Assembly (NCBI GenBank): GCA_039545315.1
Contig: BCIM01000002.1
Location: 833,369 to 897,368 of the forward strand
Length of the DNA stretch: 64,000 nucleotides
Reading direction: 5' to 3'
Source: Kondoa malvinella
Lineage: Eukaryota; Basidiomycota; Agaricostilbomycetes; Agaricostilbales; Kondoaceae
Each line of letters starts with the position of its first letter. Positions within the stretch are counted from its first letter, which is position 1. Below, piece by piece: positions 1 to 11,459 of the stretch. The notes under the pieces were generated by a model that was not told where the DNA came from, made no database searches, and saw nothing but the letters and a program-made list of their open reading frames with translations. Made by a program: the position numbers and the translations under genes.

Positions 1-1415
1 TCCAATTATAGCCCTCTTCCAGGTCACAGTCGTAGGCAAGCTGAAGCGAGGGTTGGGCGACAGCCGCCAATCCCTTGAAATCTTGAATGAGCCAAGTGTG
101 ACAGGCCTTGCGCTCCTTGGACGGGTCATAAGCCGAATCTTCGGATAGGGGAATGCCCAAAGCATCCATAAACTGTTCTGGTGGTCCAAGAGAGCATGCG
201 AAGGACAAACGACGAAGCGACGGAAAGAATGTCTGGCGAGTGAAGATCTGTAAGGAAGACGTCGAGCAAAGGGGCGACGACGAGCCCGTTCGGTCCAGTC
301 AAGTTGACTGCAATTTCTGGATAGAAGCTATCTGTGTGGATGGAGAGCGACTTGAGATTTGGACAATACTTCGCAACCGGGAAAAGCGATGTCATCAGAG
401 TATCGAGCCGGCCGGGGCAGAAGTGGAGAGTCAGGTCGGTCAGATTGGGACAGAGTGAGTGCAACGGCCACGCTGTATTGGCACGCGGAGATACGTTGGA
501 CATAGCCAGAATGCCGAGTGAGACGAGGGGCTGATCCAGTGGTAGGATCCTTGCTAGCGATTCGAACGTCAATGTGTTCTCGTCCATATCCAGCCTGAGT
601 TCAAACAGATTGGGGCAAAATCTTAGTAAACGTTGTATCCCTTGTTTGCTCAGCATTAAGCCGAAAGATCCCTGAATGCAAAGTGTTTTGATATTCAGTG
701 AGCGTAAAGCCAGGCAAGGGATAGAGGGGTGCAGCAAGGAGAAATCGACCGTCGTCAGTCTGATGCGCTGCAGATGGTCGAGCTCGAATACCCATCCGAC
801 CGCTTGCAATGTCTGTCGCGCTCTGGAAGCCCCAAGAGCGTATTCTCCAACCAGGCTATCTTCCCCGATGTACTCGAAGTTCAGTAGCTGCGGCATAGTG
901 GCTCTGCTCAGCAATCCGCTCGAAGGCAAGATGTGCAGATGTTCCGCTCCGTCTACTAGATCTTGAGGAAGCGGTTGACCGAAGTAGCCTTCATCGGTCA
1001 ACAGCACGCGTATCACCAAGTCGCTCACTTGCGGAAGGTAACGAGTCAGACTGGAGACCTTGGAAATTTGCGCTTCATGCAATGCAGGAGATACTTTGAG
1101 CTGATTGGAGTCGTAAAAGGCTTGAATAGTGATGACCCATTCCAAACTTTTGACGAACGAGCCGTAACCGCCCTTCTGCCTTATCGTTCGGGCAAAGGAC
1201 CCACTCACCAGTTGCTCCCCATCGATCCTGCTATACAGGTATGGTAGAGTAAGGCGATGACAGAACTCTGCGCAGCGGCAAGCTCGCATACTATCAGACA
1301 TAGCCGTACACTCACTAGAGCAAAGCGCCAGTGACGCCCAGGTGTCGGGAAAGACTTCGTCACGCTCGAGTCGGTTCAGTACTTCCATGATCAGCTCTAC
1401 AGGCAGTCGCAACAT
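1..1415 (-). pseudogene. F-box/LRR-like protein, frame-disrupted, runs off the left edge
   Basis: The N-terminus has an F-box-like pattern (LPVELIMEVLNRL) followed by leucine-rich segments such as LLRFCPNLFELRLDMD. It is a paralog of the copies at 2730-4161, 12413-13919 and 51326-52806. A 48-nt intron at 1268-1315 (GTGAGT...CGCAG) sits at the same phase-1 position as in the other three; it is a multiple of three without a stop, so the frame also reads straight through it. Near 270-285 the homology leaves the first frame and continues in another (IFTRQTFFPSL, matching IFTHQDLFPSL in the next copy), staying open to base 1. The break looks like a short insertion of about 13 bp, since GTCTTC and ATCTTC are repeated there. 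An unrecognised 61-nt intron ending TTCCTTACAG is possible but would delete conserved residues. F-box proteins recruit substrates to SCF ubiquitin ligases; this role is inferred by family only. Confidence 0.6.
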
Positions 1416-1802
1416 CGTGCTATTGCTCTTGCTCGGCCACTACAGCGTTTCGGATTCGCTTGAGGCTGGTATTGATGCCACTTCGTCAACACCGCCGAGA
1501 GGAACAGCAAATCTCTTCACTCGAGTTGTCACAAGTCAATGGTTGTTCGCATTTCGTTATTAGGCCGAAGTCGCTTTTGCGAGCCTAGATGCTCCTTCTT
1601 TCGCTGATCTGCTGAATGTCTGTATACAAACTTGGTCGTCTGCCTTGCTTTTTTCGTCCCATCCTAGTCATTTCAGCTGTGTATGTAGTCCGGAATGACC
1701 AAGCCAGGGCAGTGTCCACCGCTGTCGAAGTCATGTCCATGCGGTGTTGGTGTGATCCTGTTTGAGCGCTGTCTTTCCCTTCCGCATACACTCATACACA
1801 CA
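1416..1802. other. Divergent intergenic region
   Basis: This is the space between two divergently read genes. I see no conserved coding signal, structural RNA or repeat. Short open frames here have no homology I recognise. Confidence 0.5.
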
Positions 1803-2524
1803 ATGATTGGTCTATCTCATCAGGGTAAGAAAGCTATCGAAGTCAAATCTCCTTTGCAGTAAGCGCTCTGCATCAAAAAGTTCTTAATTGGCTGATCTGA
1901 AGGCAACAGAATCGAGCATGGCGATAGAGATATCAAAGGCTTCTACAGCATCGATCTAAGCTCCAGCTCTGATGAACCGGATGTCAATATGAAGGCAGTC
2001 AACGCAAATATTGACGTGAAGCTGTGCTTGGAGGGTCGCGAGAAAGGCAGTGCAAAGGTACTGTCCTACGCAATCAACGGGAACAATTTCCTTGATGTGG
2101 TCGGTGCTTCTCACTCATTCGGAAACTTTGCTCATTGCGTGAAGACGTCTGGATCAATTCCTATCGATGTTCGATGCGAATCTGTCAATGGAATGGCTCG
2201 ACTCACCGTAGAACCTCACTTCCACGGTGTAAGTTTCTATCATCTGCTCATCTTACTCATACTAAACTTTCGCAGCTCTTGTACGTCCGCACTGTCCGCG
2301 GCACGGTAACGATATCGCCTGCTCTGCTCAAAAAAGCTGTTCGACTCCCTCATGTTGATGGAGAAGATATGTACTGGGAGAAGTACGAGATTGGCGGTCC
2401 TCACGGCGAAGATTTCGCTCATGTCTGGAGCGTCAACTCGAAAGTCATTGTCCGGACTCAAAGTGAAGTAGAGGACAAGGCAAAAGGTCTCAGATCCTGC
2501 GCTCCAGTATGCATTGTAGCCTAG
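1803..2524 (+). CDS. Unrecognised 207-aa protein
   Basis: Three exons join cleanly: 1803-1858, 1910-2228 and 2276-2524. Both introns have good signals (GTAAGC...CAACAG and GTAAGT...CGCAG, the second with ACTAAAC as branch site). The protein has no signal peptide or membrane segment. It begins MIGLSHQGKKAIEVKSPLQ, has a serine/acidic patch (SSSSDEPD) near residue 35, and ends in a hydrophobic, cysteine-containing tail (CAPVCIVA). I do not recognise a family. The start is the first ATG that puts all three exons in one frame; an upstream exon cannot be excluded. The gene is convergent with the F-box gene that follows. Confidence 0.7.
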
Positions 2525-2729
2525 ACACAGATAACAGCATTGTTGCCCTTGAATTGCAGTCACTTCCAACACTGTAGCGCATAGTCCGTTCCATTCCAAC
2601 TGGGATGGGCTACGAGCTTCTCGTGCCACAGAGCACGCGTATCAACTTACCAGTAAACAGACGCAGGGCTCGCCTGTCTTGCTCAGCTCGTTCAGACACC
2701 CATTCGACCAGCATGATCCCGCCATCCTA

Positions 2730-4161
2730 TTAATACCACGATTCCTGCTGCACTTGTCCTCCTCCCAGCGATTGCAAACTCTTCAAGCGGTTGTCGAGAA
2801 ATGAGTCCCCTTTTACATCGCGCCATGACAGATCAAGCGCCGAATGAGAAGTGGCCGCCAGACAGCTGAAATCTCGGATGATAGCTGAATAGTATAGCTG
2901 ACGCTTGGTTTCCTCCGAAGCCAAAGTGATGGTATGTCGGTCAAATGGCCGACCTGGGTCGTTCGAGTTCATCATTTCCAGCACTTGACCCAGCCCGCAC
3001 ACCAGAGAGCAGGAAGTGAGAGAGGGAAAGAGATCTTGATGGGTGAAGATGCCCATCAGGTGTTGAAATGGGCAGGATAGATTGGTGATATCATTGTATG
3101 ATGATTTGGGCTCGGCGACCAATTCAATATTCTTGAGAGCTTTGCAAACCGAATTGCTGGGGAATAGTACACCAAGCAGACGGTCGAAAGGAGGCGAAGT
3201 GTTGACAAGCTTCAGTGATTGTATAGCGGGAAAAGTGCTTGAGAAGGGAAGAGCACCCTGCTCGCTTGAGTCCAATCCGAATATCGTGAAATCTTCTAGA
3301 GCTGGCATAGTTTGATAGTCCGACATCAGGCGCAATAGTTCGGCGTACGCAATGCCAAGTAGTCCAGAGTCGAAGACGCATGTCTTGAGATTTGGGCAAT
3401 TGCGGAACAGCTGCTGTAGACCAAGCTCGCTTTCCGCAATATCCATATACATCATAATGTGCAGCCTTTCCACGTTCAGCCATTGAGCCCGCGCAGATCG
3501 AAAATCTCGAAAGTCTGTTTTGGAAAAGGTAAGATTGCGTAGAGTATCGGCTTGCAGGAACCAGCGCAATGACATCGTGTCAGGACGCCATTGGAGATCA
3601 GTCGTAAGACAGCGGAGCTTTGGCGGAGGAAAAGCCGAGAGCATGTCCCATGTTGGCAGCAGTGTCATCATTTCCTCAAATTCAAGTAGATCACTCGGCG
3701 ACGCATCGCTTGGATTGGCTCCCACAAATTCCATGGTGAGCGCGAACTGGCGCAGGTTGGACAATAAGGCCAATATACCGACACCATTTCGTAAATGTGT
3801 CTCATGCAGGGACGGGGAGTACTTCTTCGTGACAGTCCTGAATTCCCGTTCTATATGAGAATAGGTCGACACTTGTATGCACCAAGTTGCGCTTTTCACG
3901 TGGAGACCGTATTCTGGCCTGCGTCGAATAGCGTTGGCGAAGCTTTCGTCTCGCAGCTGTGAGGCGGTGATGGAGCGGTACAAGTGAGGTGGAGTGATGC
4001 TACAGAACAGCTCTGCGAAAGGCTTTCAATACTCGTGCAATCTGTCGTTCGGCCAACGTACTTGAACAGGTCATAAGTGAGAGCCAGTCGTTGCTCTCCA
4101 CCGTACCATCCTCTTGCAGAGCTTCAAAGATGGGCTCCAGAAGCTCTATGGGCAGCTTCAT
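2730..4161 (-). CDS. F-box/LRR-like protein (intact copy)
   Basis: Two exons, 4161-4062 and 4012-2730, separated by a 49-nt phase-1 intron (GTACGT...CGCAG), give 460 aa. The N-terminus MKLPIELLEPIFEALQED fits an F-box, and the rest holds leucine-rich blocks (LFRNCPNLKTCVFDSG, AIQSLKLVNTS, FPSLTSCSLVCG). A motif PHLYRSITASQL after the intron recurs in all four paralogs of this window (variants LPYLYSRI, LRLYANI, LPHLYKAI). This is the only paralog here with an uninterrupted frame. By family it would be a substrate adaptor of an SCF-type ubiquitin ligase, but no substrate can be guessed. The divergence between copies suggests a fast-evolving, lineage-specific family. Confidence 0.8.
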
Positions 4162-4467
4162 ATTGGCGAATTCGACGTTGGAAGGGACTTTGCTGTTAAT
4201 CTGCTGGCTGCTCGCCGACTTCTTAACAAGGCTCGTCGACGTCGTGACCGCAAAGGGATTCTCGTAGAGGCTTCAAGACTCAAACAGTCAACACAAGCAG
4301 GTAGCGGCCGATTGTGTGATGAAGAGAGATGGTACAATGACAACATGCGAAATACTACAAACATACGGAAACCAACCACGAGCCACAACGACAGACTATC
4401 TATGACTCCACTGCTGCCTATCATCGTCAGCGAATGGACTAACAAGAAAAGGAAGAACTTCACCTGT
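4162..4467. other. Intergenic, no feature seen
   Basis: Upstream region of the F-box gene and 3' side of the next minus-strand gene. Small open frames on both strands appear to be chance; no repeat or RNA gene is visible. Confidence 0.45.
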
Positions 4468-6060
4468 TCATGAGGTTGAAATTCTCAGATCCTCTGCCAG
4501 CCGCAAGGCAGATTCTTCCGCTGAGAGTTCAGCCCTCTCTTTGACATACCATACCACTTTTGCTACTGTCCTGATGCCCATTTCATCGGCCAAGCGCAAG
4601 ATCCGACCTTGTGTGACGCCGAGACCCGGAAAGCGACGAGCGACTGCATTGTAGACTGCTTCCATTGTTCCTCCAAGGTAAAGTCGAAGAGCTAGGCATC
4701 TTGTGCGTCTATCGAAGGTCTGGATCTGACTGTAGGAGACATCCTTGCGTTTGATGGATCTCGCTGCTTCGAGAGTTTCGGTCAGTCGGTTGCGATGGTA
4801 TTGACATTCGAATTGTCGACCGCGAGGAAGAAGGGGGACTTTGGTGTACTGCGTTCATTGTCAGACAGAGCCCCACCAGAGGTCAGATCCACTCACTGTT
4901 GGCATCACAATGGAAGTTTGAACAGGCTGAGCTGTATGAGACCCTTGAGCAGATGCAGACCATAGAGTCGTCTGAATTGGAGCATGTACAGCATTGCGAC
5001 TGACAGCAGGCGTCTGCAAGATAGTGTTAGGGTGGAAGAGAATCTGGGAGATGTTTACTTACCTTCGCGTATTCGCACAACTTAGGCTCCAGATTCTCGA
5101 CTCGGGCGATAGATGTACGCAGAGATACAGCATGAGGATGCGCGGATCGCTGGAAGCTGGTCTTCCATGCTTGCGGATTGGCAGTAAACGTTCCAAGTTG
5201 AGGTCGTGCAGCTAGAGAGACTTGAGAAGCATGATTCGCAGTAGTTATCTGCTGTGATATGAAAGTCTTGGACTGCCCAGACGTCAGTGCTGAGCAGTGT
5301 ACATCGAAAATTACTGACGGCTTGAGCAGCTCCGACTCCCTCGAGCAAAGCTTCCATGCGACGCTGAAGGTTCATCCAATAGCTCGCGACGTCCAGATCG
5401 GGATGCTTGAGCCAGAGGTCGCTCATCGTCATTTCGAATTTCAGGACAGCAGCTAGATCATCGATTACTGAATTGGCGATATAGCCTTTGTTTGACGATA
5501 TTAGGGACATAGATCTTGGTTGAGGAGCAACGCGGGATTTGGGAACGAATGATACAGCCGAGGTAGAGAAAGTACGCGCAGGAGAAGCGATAGAGCTCTT
5601 GATAAGAGATTGTGATTGAGCAGCGAAGAAGGTTTGACGAGCTTGTTTGATGAAAGAAGAGCTGGTGAAGAAAGATGAGGGTCGTGCGCTCTTGCCAATC
5701 TGTCGAGATTATTCATTGTCAGGACAAGTAGTATGTTCAAATAGACGTCACTTACAGATACTCGAGATGTAGCCGAAAGGTTGGGCCGCTAGACAAGACT
5801 GTCAGCTACAGACAAGACATGGCAAAAGGAAAACATACCGCACTGACTCTGCTGTACGCCTCAGTACCGCGCTTCGAAGCCATCTCGGCCCATTCCAGAC
5901 CAATACGTATCACATTCGCACGACCGCAACTGGTCCCATGATCATATCCTCGCTTCGAAGCCCACAGCACCGTACGAGCGGGCCTAACTAGCGTATTTGG
6001 CTCAGAGCGCGTAATAGAACGAAGAACAGAGCCGCCTGGTAATTTGAATTTGGGAAACAT
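4468..6060 (-). CDS. Unrecognised 447-aa protein with mitochondrial-type N-terminus
   Basis: Six exons (6060-5839, 5788-5756, 5699-5319, 5272-5063, 5013-4897, 4848-4468) join in frame; introns are 46-56 nt and the second exon is only 33 nt. The N-terminus MFPKFKLPGGSVLRSITRSE is basic and free of acidic residues at first, and there are further Ser/Arg-rich stretches such as SPARTFSTSAVSF, suggesting mitochondrial import. The C-terminal 120 residues look folded and helical (TFDRRTRCLALRLYLGG, FPGLGVTQGRILRLADEMG). I cannot assign a family. An in-frame ATG ten codons upstream (6090) is an alternative start. Confidence is high that the gene exists, low on what it does. Confidence 0.72.
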
Positions 6061-6834
6061 GATTGGATGAAACCGGTAGAGAGTGAACAAGAAGAAGAGG
6101 GAACTGCAAGCTATTTTATACGAGCATAGGCCTGAGCAGACGTTTCAGATAGTAGATCATAGCAAACGGTCTTGGAAGAGTCAAGTTACAGAAAGTGGGT
6201 TCGAGGAAAGACACGGATCCCCTTTTTACTGCAATTATAGTGACGATTGGCTTGATAGATTGCCGATATAGGCAGTGCAGCGTAGATGGAAGAGTTTCAT
6301 CTTGGTAGACTGTGCGAAACCGGTTGAGATAGACAAAAGGCAAAGTGTTCAAAAGAGACTAGGTGTTTCAGATGATGTTACCGAGCTGAGATCACGCGGT
6401 ATTTGAATACCTGAACCACAGTACAGGTCCATTCACAGGTCTTGCGTGATTTCCGTCAGACTTTGAGAGACTCATGCCGGGTTGTGACAATTTGACTTCT
6501 CAACGGTGCGAACGATGCATTGAGGCATGGCCACTTCTTGTGCACCAACAAAGTGCGATTGGGCAGGCAGGGCAGAGCGAAACGAGTACAGCACAGCCAA
6601 GATATAGCGCGCCAGATTTTTGCAATTTGACTTGTTTTCTCTCTTGAACGAAGATAACAGCAATCTTGCGAGCCATACAGCGACATAGGCACCTTCTTCA
6701 ACTTGATCTCGACCCTTGCTGACTCAGGCCTCTTGCGCCATAACTCCGCGGTGACCCATCGCCTCAACTGTTACGCCAAACCGCCAATCATCTCGCTTGC
6801 ATCTCCCCTCCACTTTGCACGCAAATACAGAGAA
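6061..6834. other. Divergent intergenic region
   Basis: A 774-bp space between divergent start codons. It contains AT-rich stretches but no ORF with recognisable homology, no tRNA and no repeat that I can see. It presumably holds both promoters. Confidence 0.5.
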
Positions 6835-7828
6835 ATGGCAGCTACACTAGTCGTTGGCAGCATGTCGACTGTCGCTGATGGAAGTTATGAGAAATTAGTG
6901 GCTGACTGCAAGAGCAACTCGCAAGAGGTGAGAGCAGAAATGTTGGATCGGATATTGGATGAAGGTATGGCCTACTGCTGTGTACGGCCAAATGTCGTAA
7001 GCTGATGCTGGGAGATAGCTGCGGTATTGGAAGCGGACAAATATGACAAGGCTATATTTCACCTCGCCGCAGCAGATCTGGTCACTCGTTTGGCTGGATT
7101 AGCAGTCAAAATTCATCCTGCTATGGCCGATAAAGCTTCTATCTCTGTCAATGTGAAAGGATTGGAGGCCGGTCAAGCTGAGCAGTGCAAAGCTGCTTTG
7201 AGCACAGGTTGGAAGGACGTAACTCTGTCTGACAATCGGGTACGTCCTCTTCCTGTCATTACTGCTCTAGTATTGACGTCGGGACCGATGTACAGCTCAC
7301 AGCAACTAAAGACGCTTGTTCTGCCTTACCTACTTCAGCTCCCGTAGCGCTCAAGCTGAAACGTCCAGCAGGAACAAAGAAAGCTTCTCTTTGGGCTCTC
7401 TCTTCTGCACCTACTACACAGATAGATCAATCTACCCTCCTTTCCGCTGAAGATCTAGAAAGAAGAGAAGCCATTCAACGTCCAGATTGCGATGTCAAAA
7501 AGACGAAAAAAGCATGCAAGAACTGTACCTGTGGCTTGAGGGAGATTCTACTTCAAGAAGAGGATGATTTACCTGCTAGTATGCAAAAGAGTGGTGCGAT
7601 GGGTGCGGTCAATTTGACGGGTCAGAAGGTCGTTTCGACGGGAGCGGTGACCAGTTCATGTGGGAGTTGTTATCTGGGTGATGCTTTCAGGTGTTCCAGC
7701 TGTCCTTATCTCGGTGTGTTTCTCTTTCTGAGTACTTTGACATTTCCTGACTGTGAGAAATAGGCATGCCTGCGTTTGAGCCGGGTCAGAAGGTCTCGCT
7801 CACTGACAACATGGGCGACGACATTTGA
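6835..7828 (+). CDS. DRE2: Anamorsin / DRE2, cytosolic Fe-S cluster assembly factor
   Basis: Four exons (6835-6964, 7019-7239, 7296-7713, 7764-7828) give 277 aa, a normal size for the CIAPIN1 family. The N-terminal part corresponds to the degenerate methyltransferase-like domain. The C-terminal Fe-S domain is complete: motif A has cysteines near 182, 191, 194 and 196 (CKNCTCGLRE) and motif B is a twin CX2C near 239-253 (SCGSCYLGDAFRCSSCPYLG), followed by the family ending GMPAFEPGQKV. The last intron splits the codon for Gly in PYLGMP, which supports the splice model. Known role: electron transfer with the diflavin reductase Tah18 for the first steps of cytosolic Fe-S protein assembly. Confidence 0.97.
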
Positions 7829-8239
7829 TCGGATTCATGTGTACGCTATGCTATTCGATATGGCATGTTAGACTTGTGCAATGTATCTGCTTCGTAGATG
7901 TGAGTAAAACAGCCGTCGATTGCTCCTTCCGTCCAATACTCGGCAGCTCGCCAGCAGGCTTCAGTGCTCGTTTGTTGGGAGCTAGAAGCTCATCAAAGCA
8001 GGATGCATTGTCTCTATCGCTAGGATTGCCTGATCAGGTAGACATTCATATTCCTATAACAAACGTTCATCGGAATCCCGCGCGAAGCGATCTAAGACTG
8101 AGAGCTCACCCATTCATCTCTAGATGCTCGCTATCTTGGCTTGTTAAAGGCATCGACCCGAAATTCGCTGATCTAACCAGACCGACTTTCCTATAGACTA
8201 CGACCCTCTGCCTGTCCTTTGTACACCAGCTTGTCGAAC
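7829..8239. other. Convergent intergenic region
   Basis: 3' ends of DRE2 and ATE1 meet here. A 123-codon open frame on the plus strand (7825-8196) has no recognisable homology and overlaps the DRE2 stop; I treat it as chance. No terminator motif or RNA gene is evident. Confidence 0.5.
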
Positions 8240-9978
8240 TCATCCCAGGTAAAGCACTGCTCTCCCGCCGACTTCTTCGCCCAAAGCCGCAAGCCCTTCA
8301 CAAAGAATGCTCCTGATCTGAGGTATAGTCCACATCCTACTCGACTGAACCAACATCGTCAGCTCATTCATCAGACTCAGAAAAAGAGAGGCAAACCTGT
8401 AGTGGAACTCGATATCGACCTTCTTTGACACTTGCTCGAGCTAGTAATGAGGTAGGTAATGCATGAGGATCGAGAAAGCCTGGAGGTGGAGGCGATGGGA
8501 AGGTTGACTCTTCATCTTCTTCCTCATCTTCGAAATCAGAATCGGCACTGCCAGTGTTGGCTCGAGCTTCATTGTCCGCTTCGCGTGCTGACTTTTGCGC
8601 TTGATTCGAGTGTATGCTGCTGTCTGGAGGTGTCTGTGAAGCCGAGGCGGAAGATGGTTCGGCGAAAGAAGCTCTTCGGTCTTGGTCGAGCAAGACTTTG
8701 CACTTTTCGAAAGGGTAGAAAACGTTTGTAGCCTGAACACGGCATGTTAGAATTAAGAGCAGGCAATGAGAAAGAACATACTGGATCAAGAAGGTAAGAA
8801 GGAGCGTATTCGCTTTTATACTTCATCTTTTGGCATGAATGAATCTGTAAAGCAGCCTCCGTCTTAGCCATTTCTTCTAAGATCAAATGATGTAAAATAG
8901 GAGCATACGTAGTAGCCTGTCAATCCAATGGCTTTATTGAAGCACCATCAAGAGGCAAGAAAGCAATAGACTGACCCATGTAATAATATTCCATTACCAG
9001 CCCTTTCCCCTTCAACTCCCTCACCAAACAGATCTCCCTAAGCGCACTCAATTTTCCCAAAGCTAAACCAGACCAATCCGGATCCCAGACTAGATAGACC
9101 GACGAAACGCATCCTGGCAAGATATCGAGCACTCCGAACGCGATAAGTTGTCCATCTAGTCTGTAGAGGTGATGATATGTCCCATAGCCTTCCGCTCCTT
9201 TCTGTTTCAAACAAGAGTCAATCACTAGAGTCGGAAGGCAAATTTCGGGGACAGACCAAAGGCGAATCGCACAAGAAGCGTTCGAAACCTTTTTTACTGA
9301 CTTTTGATTCGCTATCACCATGCACAGCCATTTGATACTTTTTGTACAAGGCATACTTTTCTTCTGTGCATGTGGATGGTTCTAGCGTCAGTGAGAAATC
9401 GTGGGCTCCGGTGATTGATTCTGCTGAGAGTAGAGTAGAGTATAGGTCGAATGTAGATTTGCCTTTGCCTTTCACTGATGCTGATTTGGCTGATTTGGAA
9501 GTAGAGGTGGAGGTGGATGCTCGAGTACCGAAACCTTTCTCGCCTTCTTTACCTCCTTCTTGGATGAAGCGAACAAAGCGATTGACAAGCTGTCTTTGCG
9601 ACTTTGACGGGGAGAATGAGTCTGTATGAAGTCGAATAGTGTGATGCGGGCAACAAGAAGCGTTGACATCTGGTTTGTAGCAATACGTTCCTGATCGTCG
9701 CCAGCCTCTATCGACTTGCGGTGTCGTTAGTCTGGTATCTTAAGAGATTGGAAGGGAAACTCACTGAGATCTTTGTAATCTTGAACAGAGAGGATGTGCG
9801 CTACTGCGCCGTAAGTCTTTGATGTTTCGCCGACTGAGCGTTGGCCAGACGGTGAGCAATAACCGCAGGTAGAGGACGAATAGCCATAGGGCTAGACAGA
9901 GAGATTGAGAAGACATAGCAGGGCACAAGCAAGGGAAGGTACAGTAATGATAGAGACTGGCTCGTTCGAAGAGCTCAT
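8240..9978 (-). CDS. ATE1: Arginyl-tRNA-protein transferase ATE1
   Basis: Eight exons: 9978-9943, 9891-9765, 9705-9257, 9201-8976, 8916-8909, 8844-8782, 8732-8397, 8344-8240; total 449 aa. Family signatures are in order: N-terminal CGYC near residues 19-22, WRRSGTYCYKPD, CCPHHTIR, KYQMAVHGD, GFERFLCDSPL, then EGYGTYHHLYRLDGQLIA, DILPGCVSSVYL, SLGKLSALRE-type LGKLSALREI and YYYMGYYIHSCQKMKYK. The YMGYYIHSC block is only whole if an 8-nt micro-exon at 8909-8916 is used. The enzyme moves arginine from Arg-tRNA onto N-terminal Asp/Glu of proteins, marking them for the N-degron pathway. Residues after about 330 are an acidic, low-complexity insertion (EDEEEDEE). The last exon is the least certain; a 3' splice site at 8345 gives the most family-like ending. 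Start codons of this gene and the next are 165 bp apart. Confidence 0.95.
8909..8916 (-). other. ATE1: 8-nt micro-exon of ATE1
   Basis: GCTACTAC lies between TTGACAG and GTATGC. With phase 1 upstream and phase 0 downstream it encodes the end of Gly plus Tyr-Tyr, restoring the nearly invariant YYMGYYIHSC motif. Skipping it would break the frame. Confidence 0.9.
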
Positions 9979-10143
9979 TTACGCGAAACAGGATAACTCG
10001 AAGATCAGAGCAAGAAAGCTATAGATTGGCCTGTAGATACTACTCCTTTATGAGATACACGTATCAGAGAGGGCAGAGCACCTACTATCAGCTTGCCAGA
10101 CTTCGACGCTTCTCTCCAAACACACGCTCGTCATCAAACATCC

Positions 10144-11101
10144 ATGATGCGGCGAGTCTTACGCTCTTCCTTACTGGTGATACCACGCAGACCTGCTCTG
10201 ATACCCTATACTGTGCTACTAGCGCCTATATTGCCTCGCTATGCCTCGAAGAAGGCTACCAAAAAACCTCGAACAGCTGCAGCGAGCGAAGAGGATGATA
10301 CAATAGTCTACCAAACCAAAGGCAAAGGCAAGAACAAACAACAAAGAGCAGAAATCATCACAGAGACTCAATTACCTGGCGAAAAATTCGATTTGTCCGT
10401 GTTGGAGAGCAATATGGAGCGAGCTATTGAACGACTGCGAGTGACTTTGAAGGGCGTTGTGGGCAGAGTAGGGAGAATCAGTCCCGACTTGTTGGATGGG
10501 GTACGAGTCGAGATTGAAGGGTCTATGGAACGGTTGGATGGGTATGCGAGTATTTCAGTGTTGGATGGGACGAGGATGAAAGTGAACTTGTATGACCCTA
10601 CTGTATGCTCTCTGCTCTCTGCTAGGTGTCACGCTGATGGAAAGAGATAGTATCTACGTCAAGTGGAAACTGCTTTGATGAAACATACAGTCTCCCTGAG
10701 CCCGTCGAGGGTAGACGATTCCACGATACGCGTTTCAATAGCAAAGTGCGCCCTCGTTCTCTCCTCTGCTTAATCTCTATCTAACGTTCGATCGCTTGCA
10801 CAGACCGGACATGAACCTTCGCAACGAGTTGGCGAAACAAGCTTCAACGCTTTGTGAAAACGCTCGCACATCTATCCGAGCAGCTAGACATCAAGGTCAA
10901 AAGGACATTAAAAAGGATGAGAATGCAAAGACTGTGTCAGGTGAAGAAGCTACCCGGGAGATGAAAAAGGTTAGTTCCTCTTTTCATTTTTGGTCGTATG
11001 TGCAAAGCTGATCGTAATAGTTGGAGGACGTCACCAAAGCGCATACGGCTACTGTCGATAGCATATTGAACGATGCAAAGAAGGTTATATTGGACGACTA
11101 G
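10144..11101 (+). CDS. RRF1: Mitochondrial ribosome recycling factor
   Basis: Four exons (10144-10602, 10651-10745, 10804-10969, 11021-11101) give 266 aa. After a basic presequence (MMRRVLRSSLLVIPRR, then RYASKKATKKPRT) comes the RRF fold: LESNMERAIERLRVTLKG, LLDGVRVEIEGSMERLDGYAS, YLRQVETALMKHTVSLSP, then NLRNELAKQASTLCENARTS. The intron after SIAK splits a lysine codon exactly where the family has its domain junction. RRF splits post-termination ribosomes together with EF-G2 in the matrix. An upstream in-frame ATG (10093) would add 17 residues; I chose 10144 because it starts the amphipathic targeting helix. Confidence 0.93.
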
Positions 11102-11459
11102 AGATGCAGGACCGAAGATCGTTATACATCTGCAAGTGTCCAAGACATCACAAGAGCGTCACGGACATCGAGAAGACCCTCGATGCGCAAACTCCACAAG
11201 AATACTCTGCTGTTACTTGCCGCAAGCCTGGCAAGTGCTTTTGGTCTCGCCAGTAGTTCGCTCCCGCGCGCCGGATCTACCGGTACTGCTCGTCGAATGA
11301 GCATCGATGATTGCAGTGAGCGCGACTAAGATGCGACGCAAACCAATATCCAGCTTTACGGGGAAAGTAAAAGGGGATATGCACTCAAACGCACAGACTT
11401 TCAAATCCAGTCGATTCTTCGCAACTAGATATTCATTGAGAACATGATCAAGCGTATGA
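11102..11459. other. Convergent intergenic region
   Basis: Short open frames only. I see no homology, repeat or structured RNA. Confidence 0.45.

Noticed and set aside
541..600. GATTCGAAC resembling a tRNA T-loop
   Set aside because: It lies inside the F-box coding sequence and no acceptor or anticodon stems can be drawn around it.
7825..8196. 123-codon plus-strand frame after DRE2
   Set aside because: It overlaps the DRE2 stop, lies in 3' sequence between convergent genes and has no recognisable homology.
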